Position numbers and translations under genes: made by a program
The notes under the pieces: model-generated
Database searches by the model: none
The model's input: the letters and a program-made list of their open reading frames with translations, nothing else
What the model was told of the DNA's origin: nothing
Shown: piece after piece, positions 1-8,241 of the stretch
Numbering within the stretch: position 1 is the first letter of the stretch
How the letters are laid out: every line of letters begins with the position of its first letter
Source of the DNA: Fibrobacteria bacterium
GTDB lineage: Bacteria > Fibrobacterota > Fibrobacteria > UBA5070
DNA: 64,000 nucleotides
Direction of reading: 5' to 3'
NCBI GenBank assembly: GCA_020633825.1
Contig: JACKCV010000006.1
Location: 1 to 64,000 of the forward strand

Positions 1-1
1 G

Positions 2-1099
2 TGGTACGACCCCGAATTGGGGCTCTGGATTTCGCCTGATCCGGCCCATGAAGGACTGAGCCCATACGCTTACGTGGGCGGTGACCCGATGAATTTCATC
101 GATCCGTATGGACTTTGGAAAGTGGGTCTTGGGTTTACCATTGGCTATGATAGTGATAATGGACTTAATTTTGGTGTTGGTGCAGCTTTTGATTTTAGAG
201 ACGAAATTGGTATTGGTGCCGATGCGAGCTACAGTTATAACATTGATGACGGTTCTCGAACACTATCTGTTGGCGCTGGGGCTAACGTTGATCTGGGAGT
301 TGTAAGTTTGGAAGCGGGAGCAAGTTATACTAATAACTCTAAAACCGGGACAATTCTTTCGGCTTATGGAGGTGCCAGTGCTTTTGGGCTCGGTCTCCGA
401 GGCGGTGGTAGTGCCTATTGGGATGCAAGCGGCGATTATATGGGTGCAACAGCGTATGGGATGGGGTTTCTTGGAACAACTTCTTCATATGTTGGTTCTG
501 GATATGAATGGGGATTTGGAGGACAGAAAGGTCGCGGTGGTTTTTCTGAGGTGTCTGCAATGGGGGTGAAAACTGGGTATTCACAAAATGGCGGCTGGAA
601 AACTAGTGCCAGTGCCAAAGTAGTTTCGGCATCTGTTGATAATTCAGGCGCGATATCTGTAAGGAATTATGTAGATGAGTTTTCTGATCAATGGAGAGAT
701 ATGAAGTATGCGAGTGCCTCGTTGGCTACTTTTGGAGGGATTGCCATTGGAGTGGGTATGACTGTGTTGGACTGGAAAAATACAAAATGGGAGGTTGCGA
801 AGGATGGAATCAATATAATTTCATTATCGAAAAAGTTTACTCCTAAAGACCTCGAGGATGGTGCTTTAACATTAGGAAGAACGAGGCTGTATTCTGGAGG
901 TGCGACGCCCGAGTCAATTGGTCGTTACTATGAGAAGCCTTGGCTTCAAAGGCTTGGAACTCATGAAGCATTTCATTCTAAGCAGTTTGAATATTATGGG
1001 GTTGGTGGTATGGCCTGGCGTTGGTTCAGTGGCGGTGGACCAAGCTCAACTAATCCGATCGAAAATTCTGCGAATCTGATTGGAATGAGGCTATATTAA
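2..1099 (+). CDS. RHS-repeat protein, C-terminal part with HExxH-containing variable tip (5' end outside window)
   Basis: The reading frame is open from the window edge and starts with the RHS core signature (YDPELGLWISPDP, then SPYAYVGGDPMNFIDPYGLW). In this family that core closes the shell that encloses a variable C-terminal toxin or effector. After the core come about 150 residues of Gly/Ser/aromatic-rich alternating sequence, probably beta-rich. The last 80 residues contain HEAFH, which matches the HExxH zinc metallopeptidase motif, followed by GMAWRWF and ENSAN, where the Glu could be a third ligand. The tip is clearly AT-richer than the chromosome to the right, as is usual for exchanged RHS tips. 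A methionine-like TTG at 17 is internal, not the true start. The stop codon overlaps the next gene. The RHS assignment is firm; peptidase activity is inferred from the motif alone. Confidence 0.8.
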   Translation, partial: WYDPELGLWISPDPAHEGLSPYAYVGGDPMNFIDPYGLWKVGLGFTIGYDSDNGLNFGVGAAFDFRDEIGIGADASYSYNIDDGSRTLSVGAGANVDLGVVSLEAGASYTNNSKTGTILSAYGGASAFGLGLRGGGSAYWDASGDYMGATAYGMGFLGTTSSYVGSGYEWGFGGQKGRGGFSEVSAMGVKTGYSQNGGWKTSASAKVVSASVDNSGAISVRNYVDEFSDQWRDMKYASASLATFGGIAIGVGMTVLDWKNTKWEVAKDGINIISLSKKFTPKDLEDGALTLGRTRLYSGGATPESIGRYYEKPWLQRLGTHEAFHSKQFEYYGVGGMAWRWFSGGGPSSTNPIENSANLIGMRLY

Positions 1100-1536
1100 T
1101 GATGAAAACCATTCTCATGGTCTTGGCGTGTATTCTGGGTGGGGGGTGTGCTTCATGGTTCGTTCAGACGAACAAGAAGCTTGTAGTTAATGCTAGAACG
1201 CGTCCTGGAAGGGTTGATGTTATCTGCTTTGGGAAAGCTGATCCGGTTTTTATAAAGCCGCAGAGGGATGGGAAGCATCTGGAATATTCATGTAGGCCTC
1301 GGGAGATTATCGTTCGCGATTCGGGTGGCCCAATGAAGATTGTAGATTCTGTTTTAAGTAGTAAAATCGAAGATGGCTTCGGTAAAACCCAAGTTTGGGT
1401 GATTTATGACGATTATATTATTCTTTGCCCATGGGTTGCGGATTGGACTGAGCTTGCAGGGACTAAGAGTTGCTCATTTAATGAGAATACTGGATGGGTA
1501 TTTCCGGTTATAGATTATGGTCATTGTGTTCGGTGA
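1099..1536 (+). CDS. Small putative lipoprotein coupled to the RHS gene
   Basis: This 145-residue protein starts at an ATG whose A is the last base of the RHS stop codon (TAATG), so translation is probably coupled. The N-terminus has a short hydrophobic signal (TILMVLACILGGGC) with a poor but possible lipobox Cys, suggesting export and lipidation. The rest shows no family I recognise. Base composition is AT-rich like the RHS tip. Polymorphic toxin genes are commonly followed by their immunity gene, so an immunity role is the obvious hypothesis; a periplasmic lipoprotein could protect against a secreted peptidase. No sequence motif supports this beyond position and coupling. Confidence 0.55.
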   Translation: MMKTILMVLACILGGGCASWFVQTNKKLVVNARTRPGRVDVICFGKADPVFIKPQRDGKHLEYSCRPREIIVRDSGGPMKIVDSVLSSKIEDGFGKTQVWVIYDDYIILCPWVADWTELAGTKSCSFNENTGWVFPVIDYGHCVR

Positions 1537-1540
1537 TGGA

Positions 1541-1896
1541 ATGGGGTGGTTTTTCACTAATTATTATGCCTCAAGATGCTATTGAGATGAGAATAAATTT
1601 CCTCGTGATTTATCTTTCGTTAGTTGGTTGTATGTACGTGCCGGTGAGGCAGACTGTCCTTTTCGGTCGGAGATTTGCGGAGTGGTTTCGGATTCAATTG
1701 GTATTGCTCTTGGAAAAATCCTTGATTGTTTCCGTGATTCATCCATTTGATCAACTGATAGTGGAATTTATTTAAATTTCCTGGTCAAATTGAGTCTCGC
1801 AAGTGGTCGTGGGTAACGGTATTCCCAATGGCGGCAAAAATTAATGTGTTGATACAGTCTTTGTATCGGGAATGGTGGATAACAGGAGGTGTGTAG
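1541..1896 (+). pseudogene. Decayed reading frame after the RHS locus
   Basis: No intact gene is convincing here. One frame from ATG 1541 reads 14 codons, meets a TGA at 1583, then continues open to TGA 1748 with protein-like composition (for example FPRDLSFVSWLYVRAG). A second frame then reads FKFPGQIESRKWSWVTVFP to a TAG at 1894. These look like pieces of one small AT-rich gene broken by a nonsense change and a frameshift. It may be an orphan immunity or RHS-tip remnant. A 93-codon frame at 1494-1775 overlaps but has weaker composition. Nothing recognisable lies between 1897 and 2055. Confidence 0.3.
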
Positions 1897-2055
1897 GGAT
1901 ATCTCGCCCAATTCGCTGGTGTAATATTATATGGGGTCGTGAAACTGTAGCTCGTGACTCTGTTGGAGTTATTTGATGTAAGGTCATAGAGTGATTGCCA
2001 CCCCTGGCGTGTCCCCCTCGCTATGCGCTATGCGTCAAGGTAGTTGCCGCCTGAA

Positions 2056-2244
2056 TCATGCAGCCTTTGCCGATTCTTGGGATTGTCGAGCTTGAGCTGC
2101 GATGTCGTCCCTTTCTGGATTGAGGGTGACTGGTCCTATCGGCCTCCAGTTCCTGATCCCTCTCGTCCAGCGCCTTGGATTGGCGTCTCTGGCCTTCAGG
2201 TACAAGGTGTGACGCGCTTCCAGCACCGGCCTGTCGCGGCGGTA
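2056..2244 (-). pseudogene. C-terminal fragment of an IS3-type OrfB transposase
   Basis: Read on the minus strand, this stretch encodes 62 residues ending at TGA (2056-2058). It includes RRDRPVLEARHTLYLKARDA and NPRRWTRGIRNWRPIGPVTL, the typical tail of IS3-family OrfB proteins. It is cut at 2244 exactly where the complete IS3 element begins. The matching N-terminal part lies on the other side of that element (3554-4014), on the same strand. The catalytic core between them, roughly 150 residues, is missing, so a deletion accompanied or followed the insertion. Confidence 0.75.
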
Positions 2245-2297
2245 TGAATCGCCCCGGGAATTGAGTCGACTCCTACACTTGAGAAAGAGGAGTCATC

Positions 2298-2615
2298 ATG
2301 GGAGTGAGCAAGTTCTCGTCTGAGGTTCGTGAGCGTTCGGTCCAGCTGGCCCTAGAGCAGGAAGCCCAGCACAAATCCCAATGGCAGGCGGTGACGTCTG
2401 TTGCCCAGAAGCTGGGCTGCCATGCGGCCACGGTGTTGAGTTGGGTCCGCCAATACGAGCGGGATGGAGGTCGGCGGGAAGGGCCGACCAGCTCGGAGAA
2501 GGAGCGGATCAAGGCTCTGGAGCGGGAGGTCAAGGAACTTCGCCGGACCAACGAGATCCTCCGCCTGGCCAGTGCGTTTTTCGCGAAGGCGGAGTTCGAC
2601 CGCCAGCAGAAGTGA
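2298..2615 (+). CDS. IS3-family transposase OrfA (DNA-binding subunit)
   Basis: This 105-residue protein has the usual OrfA layout. An N-terminal helix-turn-helix region (VTSVAQKLGCHAATVLSWVR) binds the element ends. It is followed by a leucine-zipper-like stretch (IKALEREVKELRRTNEILRL) and the conserved ending ASAFFAKAEFDR seen in IS3 subgroups. The stop codon overlaps the start region of orfB in the -1 frame, the arrangement in which IS3 elements make an OrfAB fusion by programmed -1 frameshifting. A TTTTT run near 2577-2581, about 30 bases before the stop, is a possible slippage site. AGAGGAG ahead of the ATG is a good ribosome binding site. Confidence 0.9.
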   Translation: MGVSKFSSEVRERSVQLALEQEAQHKSQWQAVTSVAQKLGCHAATVLSWVRQYERDGGRREGPTSSEKERIKALEREVKELRRTNEILRLASAFFAKAEFDRQQK

Positions 2616-3514
2616 GCGCCTTCATCGACGCTCATCGGGCGGACTTCGGGGTCGAACCGATCTGCAAGATCCTGCAGGTTGCCTCCTCCGCCTACCGACT
2701 GCGTAGACGACGGACCCTCCGTCCGGATCTTCGATCGGATCGCGCCAAATCCGACGAGCAGTCGCTGATCCAGATTCGACGGGTTTGGGACGAAAGCGGC
2801 CAGCTTTACGGAGTCCGCAAGGTGTGGGAGCAATTGAAGCGGGACCTGGTCGAAATCCCTCGCTGCAGGATAGCGCGCCTGATGCGAAAGCACGGTTTGG
2901 TGGGTGTGCGACGCGACAAGGGGATCCAGACGACCGTGCAGGATCCGAAGGCTTCCAGCCCGACGGATCTGGTGCGCCGCCAGTTCCACGCCCAGCGCCC
3001 AAACCAGCTGTGGGTCGCCGATTTCACCTACGTGTCGACCTGGTCCGGATTCGTGTTCGTGGCCTTCGTGGTAGACGTGTTCGCCCGCGTCATCGTGGGT
3101 TGGAAGGTGTCCTACTCCATGCGTACGGACTTTGTCCTGGATGCCTTGGAACAGGCCCTATGCGCCCGCAAGCCCACACCGGAGGATGGACTGGTCCACC
3201 ACAGCGACAAGGGCGTGCAATACCTTGCAATCCGCTACAGCATTCGCCTGGTGGAGGCGGGGGTGAAGGCATCGACCGGCACCGTGGGCGATTCCTACGA
3301 CAACGCCTTGGCCGAGACCATCAACGGGCTCTTCAAGACCGAGGTGATCCGGCGAAGGTCGTCGTGGCGGAATCTGGAGGAGGTCGAGTGGGCCACGATG
3401 GTGTGGGTGGAATGGTTCAACAACCGCCGCCTGTTCGGGCCGTTGGACTACCGTCCACCCGCAGAGGTCGAAGCCGACTACTATGCAAACATCGGGTCCA
3501 CCATCTCGGTGTGA
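2612..3514 (+). CDS. IS3-family transposase OrfB (DDE catalytic subunit)
   Basis: This is the catalytic half of the IS3 transposase, about 300 residues. From the GTG at 2612 (overlapping the orfA TGA) the DDE residues fall at D137 (WVADFTYV), D199 (HHSDKGVQY) and E235 (NALAETINGL). The 35-residue D-E spacing is that of the retroviral-integrase-like (rve) core. The start FIDAHRADFGVEPICKILQV is typical of this IS3 subgroup. In the cell it probably functions mainly as an OrfAB frameshift product. The reading frame is open further upstream (from 2381), but that part overlaps orfA and is not OrfB-like. All key residues are present, so the element may still be active. Confidence 0.9.
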   Translation: MSAFIDAHRADFGVEPICKILQVASSAYRLRRRRTLRPDLRSDRAKSDEQSLIQIRRVWDESGQLYGVRKVWEQLKRDLVEIPRCRIARLMRKHGLVGVRRDKGIQTTVQDPKASSPTDLVRRQFHAQRPNQLWVADFTYVSTWSGFVFVAFVVDVFARVIVGWKVSYSMRTDFVLDALEQALCARKPTPEDGLVHHSDKGVQYLAIRYSIRLVEAGVKASTGTVGDSYDNALAETINGLFKTEVIRRRSSWRNLEEVEWATMVWVEWFNNRRLFGPLDYRPPAEVEADYYANIGSTISV

Positions 3515-3553
3515 CTCAAACCAGGTGCTCGACTCCAAACCCGGGGCGATTCA

Positions 3554-4014
3554 AGGGGCCGGCTAGACGCGAGATGTCCCAGGTCCACACCTGATTGGGG
3601 CCCGTTGCCTCGAGGATGGGAGCGTTGATGGCGGGCCGACGGGCTTGCAATCGGCGTTCCCGGGCTTCTTGATGTCGGGCGAGCACCCGATAGAACGTGC
3701 GGATGGATCCGAGGTACACACCTCTGTCGGCGAGCTTCGGAACGATCTCGCGGGGGCACTGGTCGAGGAATTCTTCCTCGTGCATCGTGTCCAGAATCTT
3801 GGTGTTCTCCTGGTCCGACAGGCGATTGGCGGGTGGTCGGCGAGGCCGTCTAGGGTAGGTCAGCTTCGGAGGGGAGCGATGCCGATAGAACGTCGCACGA
3901 GGTAAGCCCAAGCCGAAACAGACCACCTTCGGTTGGCAACCCCTCTCCACCAGAGACAAGGCGAGGGTCACTCGTCGTTCTCGCTCGTGTCGGGGAACAT
4001 CTCCGCAATTTTTT
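3554..4014 (-). pseudogene. N-terminal fragment of an IS3-type OrfB transposase
   Basis: The minus strand encodes an open stretch including GLGLPRATFYRHRSPP and DTMHEEEFLDQCPREIVPKL, and ends in TGPNQVWTWDISRLAGPL. This is the HTH_21 region and the first Asp of the DDE core. The frame is cut right after that Asp region at 3554 by the IS3 element. At its other end it is cut at 4014 by the ISL3 element, so its first codons (ATG at 4026-4028) actually belong to the ISL3 terminal repeat. The C-terminal partner is at 2056-2244. It is a non-functional relic that records the order of insertions. Confidence 0.8.
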
Positions 4015-5400
4015 GGCTCATCCGACATTCGTGTGGGTGGAATCGTCCCGGTTCAGAGTCTTGGCAGGGTCGACGTGAGGATTTTTAGCCTGAGGTAGTC
4101 CTCGTCTCGTAGACCGTAGGCACGCTTCTGGATGGCTCTGATCTTGGCGTTCATGCCCTCGACGAATCCCATGGGGACTTTGCACTTCGGGTCGAGGGAT
4201 CGGACGATGCCGTCCCAGTGGCTTTCCACGAGGTCGGCGAACTTCTCGAGAGGCTGGAGTCGTTGCCACCGTAACGAGGACCTCCACTCGTCGAAGAACT
4301 TCCGAGCCCAGGCTGGAGACTTGAACGTCCAGATCCGTCGGAACGATTCTTTCAGCAGGTAGGCCTTGTTCAGCCGCCGATTGACCTGCAGAAGCTCGTC
4401 CAAGGCCTTGCGGCGTCGGGGGTCGAGGTTCTCGCGGTGCGACAGCAGGATGTACTTGGTTCCCTTGATGTAACGGCGCTGATCGCCCTCCAGACGCTTG
4501 TACTCGGCCTTGCGGATCTTGTCGACGGCATCGCCAAGGTTCTTGACCAGGTGGAAGTGGTCGTAGTGCACTGCGGCGTTGGGACAGTGGGCTTCCAGCG
4601 ACGTCCGGTACGGGCCGTACATGTCCATCACGGCCAGTTCAATGCCCTCCCGCTCCGATGCCGTAAGGGATTGGAAGAAGTCGTCGACCGCCTCGCGCCC
4701 CCGTCCTTTGCGTTCGCCGACCCAGATCGGACGCTTGTGCTCCAGGTCGTGGACAATCACGCGGTAGGAGTGTCCGGAAGCGATGGCGATCTCGTCCAGA
4801 CCGATCCAGCGCGGAGCGGGACGGGGGTGCGCCTCCAACTGCTTGGCCATGTAGAGCTTGTCCAGATCCTTGACCGTGTCCCAGGAGAGTCCCGTCTCGA
4901 CGGCAACGGCCTTCACCGACTTCTCACGGCACTGACGCCCCACCCACAGGGCGTATCGATCCGTATAGCGATTGACGTCGGCGAGGAACTCGATCCGCTC
5001 GGTCTTCACAGATTGGCACCGAGTGCAGAAGACTCGCCGGATTGGGATCCGAAGCCAGATGCGCCACGGACCCAGATCGAGATCCCGAACCAGTCGGTCC
5101 CGCTGGTCATACCAACCACGGACCCGATGCCCACAGCATCCGCAACGACTGGTTTTTTCCCCGACGCCGCAGGGAAAGAACCCATGCCGCGTCATCGACG
5201 GGGTGGGGCTCCAGATGGACCGAGGGGGTGAAGCCGGGGAAGCGGTAGGCTCCCTTCAGATGGCAACGAGGCGGGCCGAGACAGGTCGTCGAATCCATAC
5301 TCCAAATCTGGATTCGAGCGACGACCCCGGAGACCGCTTCCAATCAGGGGTGTGGGGAGGTATCACCCCGAAAATCACCCACTCGTTTCCCGGATGAGCC
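4015..5400 (-). mobile_element. ISL3-family insertion sequence
   Basis: Both ends read inward begin GGCTCATCCG, and after a short variable stretch share GTGGGTG, giving terminal inverted repeats of about 25 bases (4015-4039 and 5400-5376). They enclose one ISL3-type transposase gene on the minus strand. ISL3 elements usually duplicate 8 bp. The flanks here (AATTTTTT on the left, ACAAAAAG on the right) do not match, so the target duplication is lost or one flank was rearranged. The left end truncates the older IS3-type relic, and the right end lies directly against the poly-T tract of the nrdJ terminator. Confidence 0.75.
4053..5195 (-). CDS. ISL3-family transposase
   Basis: This 380-residue protein matches ISL3 transposases along its length. 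A zinc-ribbon region at the N-terminus has paired cysteines (CGCCGHR and VFCTRCQSVKTE). A helix-turn-helix (AVAVETGLSWDTVKDL) follows, then the DDE core with GLDEIAIASGH, AVMDMYGPYR, HFHLVKNL, and the final Glu in GFVEGMNAKI, ending in ISL3-like RAYGLRDEDYLRLKIL. Just upstream in another frame is an ISL3-like lead-in (AYRFPGFTPSVHLEPHP), so the true N-terminus may be lost to a small frameshift near 5195-5230. It is alone in its element. Confidence 0.85.
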   Translation of the reverse strand: MTRHGFFPCGVGEKTSRCGCCGHRVRGWYDQRDRLVRDLDLGPWRIWLRIPIRRVFCTRCQSVKTERIEFLADVNRYTDRYALWVGRQCREKSVKAVAVETGLSWDTVKDLDKLYMAKQLEAHPRPAPRWIGLDEIAIASGHSYRVIVHDLEHKRPIWVGERKGRGREAVDDFFQSLTASEREGIELAVMDMYGPYRTSLEAHCPNAAVHYDHFHLVKNLGDAVDKIRKAEYKRLEGDQRRYIKGTKYILLSHRENLDPRRRKALDELLQVNRRLNKAYLLKESFRRIWTFKSPAWARKFFDEWRSSLRWQRLQPLEKFADLVESHWDGIVRSLDPKCKVPMGFVEGMNAKIRAIQKRAYGLRDEDYLRLKILTSTLPRL

Positions 5401-5402
5401 AC

Positions 5403-5452
5403 AAAAAGACTCCCCCCTCCACGGCGCACGTCGCCAGAAGGAGGAGGGAGTC
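5403..5452 (-). terminator. Rho-independent terminator of nrdJ
   Basis: On the minus strand, a 13-bp stem with one mismatch (5440-5452 pairing with 5408-5420) is followed at once by TTTTT (5407-5403). It lies 120 bases after the nrdJ stop codon. The T-tract ends two bases before the ISL3 right end. Confidence 0.75.
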
Positions 5453-5571
5453 GGAGGAAGGGTCCAGGGTGGCGGAGGCGGAACTGGGCCCGGACCGAGA
5501 CCGGCCCGGGGGAACCCGCACCCGTTCGCGAGGAAGGAGGGCTACACGCCCCCTTGCCTCACCTCACCGGA

Positions 5572-8154
5572 TCAGCACTGGGAATGTCCGCAGGCGGTGC
5601 AGTGCATGCAACCTTCCTCGCGGATGAAGGTGGCCTCGCCGCAGTTGGGGCAGAGGTCGGCATGGATCCGCGGTCCGAGATCGAGGGATTCCTGGGCGAC
5701 CAGAGCCACCGCTCCCGAGGAGTCCTCGTCCTGGGAGACGGGCATGCGCACCTTGAGGACTTCGTCGATGGCCAGGGAGATGGCGTCGGGCAGCGAACGC
5801 ACCGCGTTCTTCCCGAACCCGTGCTGGCGGGATCCGCCGATGCCGCCCAGCTGGTTCTGGATCTCCTTGAGGCGTTCCATGGGGGTCAGCGGCGAAGCGA
5901 TCCGCAGGACCAGGGACATCAGGCGCCCCATGGCCTCGCCCATGGCGGTGATGTCGGATCCCGCCTTGCCCGCGGCCAGGAAGATCTCCAGGGGTTCGCC
6001 GGCCTCGTCGTCGTTGACCGTGACAAAAACCGACCCAAGGGGCGAAGGCTTCTGGACCGTCATTCCGCGGCTGACCTTGGGACGTGGACGGATCTTGGGC
6101 TGGTTCCAGAGCGTGGCCGCCCCGGCGAGCGCCTTCGCTTCCTTGGCCTCCCGCGCTTCCTTGGCGCCCTTGGATTCCGATTCGGCCTCTGCGAGTCCCT
6201 TGACGTCCTCGCGCTTGCGGTGGAGCACCTGTTCGTCGCGCGATCCATCGCGGTAGATGGTTCCGCCCTTGCACCCGAGCTTGTACATCATCTCGTACAG
6301 TTCGCGGGTTTGGTCGACCGTGTATTCCTGCGGGACGTTGCAGGTCTTGGAGATCGCGGAATCGACCCAACGCTGCAGGGCCGCCTGGACCTGGACATGC
6401 TCTTCCGGAGACAGTTCCATGGCGTTGATGAACCAGGGGGGCAGGGGTTTGCCGGGATTGGCCTTCTCCCAATCCTGGACCACCGCCACGCGTTCTTCGT
6501 GCACTCCCAGGCGGGACTTGCGGAAGTAGGTCCAGGAGAAGTAGGGCTCGACCCCGGTGGAGGTGTTGACCATGGTGCCCGTGGTCCCGGTGGGGGCGAC
6601 GGTCAACAAGGTGACATTGCGCAGGCCCTTCTCGCGCACCGATTGGCGCACGGCTTCACTCATCCCCTGCATGTACCCGGACTGCAGGAGCTTCTCGGCG
6701 TCGAAGAGGGGGAAAGAGCCCTTTTCGGCCGCGTAGTCGGAGCTGGCCAGGTAGGCTTCGGTGGCGATGAATTCACCGAGCTTGTCGATGAACCGCAGGG
6801 ATTCCTCGGAACCGTAGCGCACGCGGCAGCGCACGAGCAGTTCGGCCAACCCCATGATCCCCATGCCGACGCGACGCTCGGCGCTCTGCTGGCGCTGGTT
6901 CTCCTCGTAGAAGTACGGAGTGGCGTCGATGACGTTGTCGAGGAAGCGCACCCCGTAGCGGACCGCACGGCGGAGATCTTCCCAGGCGACCTCCCCCTGA
7001 GGGGTGGCGAATCGTCCGAGGTTGATGGCACCCAGGTTGCAGATCCCCCAGGCGGGAAGCGGCTGTTCCCCACAGGGGTTGGTGCAGACCAGAGGGCTGA
7101 AGTAATGCGAGTTCGAGGACTTGTTGGCCCGGTCGATGAAGAAGACACCCGGTTCGGCCGAAGTCCAGGCCGACTGGATGATGCGATCCCAGACCTCGCG
7201 GGCCTTCACGATCTTGTGGACTATGACCGGCCGTCCCTGGGACTTCCACTTGTCGAGATCCCCGTCCCAATCGGTGTTGTAGGAGGGATGCTGGGGATCG
7301 GGGTACACCAGGGGCCAATCCCCGTCGGCGGCCACGGCTTCCATGAAGGGGTCGGTGACGCCGACCGAGATGTTGGCGTTGGTGATGCGACCGGCTTCAC
7401 GCTTGGAATCGATGAAGTCGAGGACGTCGGGATGCCAGACGTTGGTGATCAGCATGAGGGCACCGCGACGCGAACCACCCTGCTCGATCAGACCCGTGAC
7501 GAAGGAATAGAGTCCACCCCAGGAGGTCGATCCCGAGGAGCGGCCGTTCACCCCCTTGACGTAGGCGTGGCGAGGACGGAGGCTGGACAGGTTGATGCCC
7601 ACCCCACCGCCGCGGCTCATGATCTCCATCATCTGGTTGAGGGTTTCCACGATGCCCCGGCGGCTGTCCTTGGGCGAGGGGATCACGTAGCAGTTGAAGA
7701 ACGTGAGCTTCTGGTCGGTTCCGGCGGCATTGAGGATCCGGCCCCCGGGAACGAACTTCCACTCGTCGAGCAGCCAACGGAAACGGGCTTCCCATTCCTC
7801 CTTGCGCTCCGGAGTGGTCTCGATCTCGGCGATCCCCCGCGCCACGCGGTCGAGCATGGCCTCGGGCGTGGTTTCCAGAGGCTTGTCCACATCCTCGATG
7901 CCCTGCTCCGTGCTGGTGCCGTCGCGCAGCTCGATGGTGACGCGATCGCCGTCGAGGGACTTGACGGTGCCGATTTCCCGCTGACGGGTCTTCTGGTTGA
8001 CGCACACGATCACGAGATCGCCGGGAACCAAGGACTTCTTGGTCATGTCCTTGAGGGCGTAGCGGTCGAGAAAGATCTTCTCTCCCAGTTCGTTGAGAAG
8101 AGCCGAGGTGGCGCCGGGCGCAGTCGAAGGAAAGGGCGATTCGGAGGTCACCAT
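5572..8154 (-). CDS. nrdJ: Adenosylcobalamin-dependent (class II) ribonucleotide reductase
   Basis: It reduces ribonucleotides to deoxyribonucleotides using a thiyl radical made with adenosylcobalamin, so it works with or without oxygen. From the chosen start, the redox Cys is in TFFNCYVIPS (about C155). The active-site loop is CTNPCGEQPLP, with the radical Cys and Glu at about C361 and E363 in NPCGE, then GICNLGAINL. The phosphate-binding region is LTVAPTGTTGTM. The C-terminal 30 residues hold CPNCGEA, GCMHCTACGHSQC, the Cys-rich redox/zinc tail of large NrdJ proteins. The N-terminal 80 residues precede the usual homology. I chose ATG 8154 because GAGG lies 7 bases upstream; an in-frame ATG at 8208 lacks a ribosome site and overlaps an operator-like repeat. 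No NrdA/NrdB or NrdD gene is in the window. Confidence 0.93.
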   Translation of the reverse strand: MVTSESPFPSTAPGATSALLNELGEKIFLDRYALKDMTKKSLVPGDLVIVCVNQKTRQREIGTVKSLDGDRVTIELRDGTSTEQGIEDVDKPLETTPEAMLDRVARGIAEIETTPERKEEWEARFRWLLDEWKFVPGGRILNAAGTDQKLTFFNCYVIPSPKDSRRGIVETLNQMMEIMSRGGGVGINLSSLRPRHAYVKGVNGRSSGSTSWGGLYSFVTGLIEQGGSRRGALMLITNVWHPDVLDFIDSKREAGRITNANISVGVTDPFMEAVAADGDWPLVYPDPQHPSYNTDWDGDLDKWKSQGRPVIVHKIVKAREVWDRIIQSAWTSAEPGVFFIDRANKSSNSHYFSPLVCTNPCGEQPLPAWGICNLGAINLGRFATPQGEVAWEDLRRAVRYGVRFLDNVIDATPYFYEENQRQQSAERRVGMGIMGLAELLVRCRVRYGSEESLRFIDKLGEFIATEAYLASSDYAAEKGSFPLFDAEKLLQSGYMQGMSEAVRQSVREKGLRNVTLLTVAPTGTTGTMVNTSTGVEPYFSWTYFRKSRLGVHEERVAVVQDWEKANPGKPLPPWFINAMELSPEEHVQVQAALQRWVDSAISKTCNVPQEYTVDQTRELYEMMYKLGCKGGTIYRDGSRDEQVLHRKREDVKGLAEAESESKGAKEAREAKEAKALAGAATLWNQPKIRPRPKVSRGMTVQKPSPLGSVFVTVNDDEAGEPLEIFLAAGKAGSDITAMGEAMGRLMSLVLRIASPLTPMERLKEIQNQLGGIGGSRQHGFGKNAVRSLPDAISLAIDEVLKVRMPVSQDEDSSGAVALVAQESLDLGPRIHADLCPNCGEATFIREEGCMHCTACGHSQC

Positions 8155-8204
8155 GGGAGTCCTCAAGGGCTGTGATGCGATGGGATGAATCAATTGGGGG
8201 ATCG

Positions 8205-8223
8205 GCACAGTTGTACCCTGTGC
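8205..8223. promoter_or_regulatory. Operator-like inverted repeat in front of nrdJ
   Basis: GCACAG, seven bases, CTGTGC form a perfect inverted repeat, 13-31 bases downstream of the expected nrdJ transcription start, where a bound repressor would block elongation. It does not resemble the NrdR box consensus. The binding protein is unknown. Confidence 0.35.
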
Positions 8224-8241
8224 ACTGTCCCCGTCTTTTAG

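Larger units (their letters stand above)
2245..3553 (+). mobile_element. IS3-family insertion sequence, apparently complete
   Basis: The ends are imperfect inverted repeats that begin identically with TGAATCGCCCCGGG (left end from 2245, right end read inward from 3553). Similarity continues through GAGTCGA and TTGAG for about 39 positions. IS3-family elements typically start with TGA and end with TCA, as here. The 1309-bp length and the two overlapping genes orfA and orfB fit the family. The expected 3-bp target duplication is absent (GTA on the left, AGG on the right), consistent with the adjacent deletion in the disrupted older transposase. Confidence 0.85.

Noticed and set aside
1583..1585. 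In-frame TGA as selenocysteine codon
   Set aside because: No SECIS-like hairpin is visible and a second frame break follows, so decay is simpler.
1494..1775. A 93-codon gene
   Set aside because: It overlaps the previous gene, has no ribosome site and poorer composition than the broken frame in the same place.
2242..3556. Three-base target duplication of the IS3 element
   Set aside because: Left flank GTA and right flank AGG differ; the adjacent deletion explains it.
5554..8175. Long open frame on the plus strand opposite nrdJ
   Set aside because: It is the antisense shadow of nrdJ in GC-rich DNA. Its translation is Gly/His/Asp-rich with no family motif, while the minus strand reads a full NrdJ.
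8155..8208. Longer NrdJ from ATG 8208
   Set aside because: No ribosome binding site and it would run across the operator-like repeat; ATG 8154 has GAGG at the right distance.
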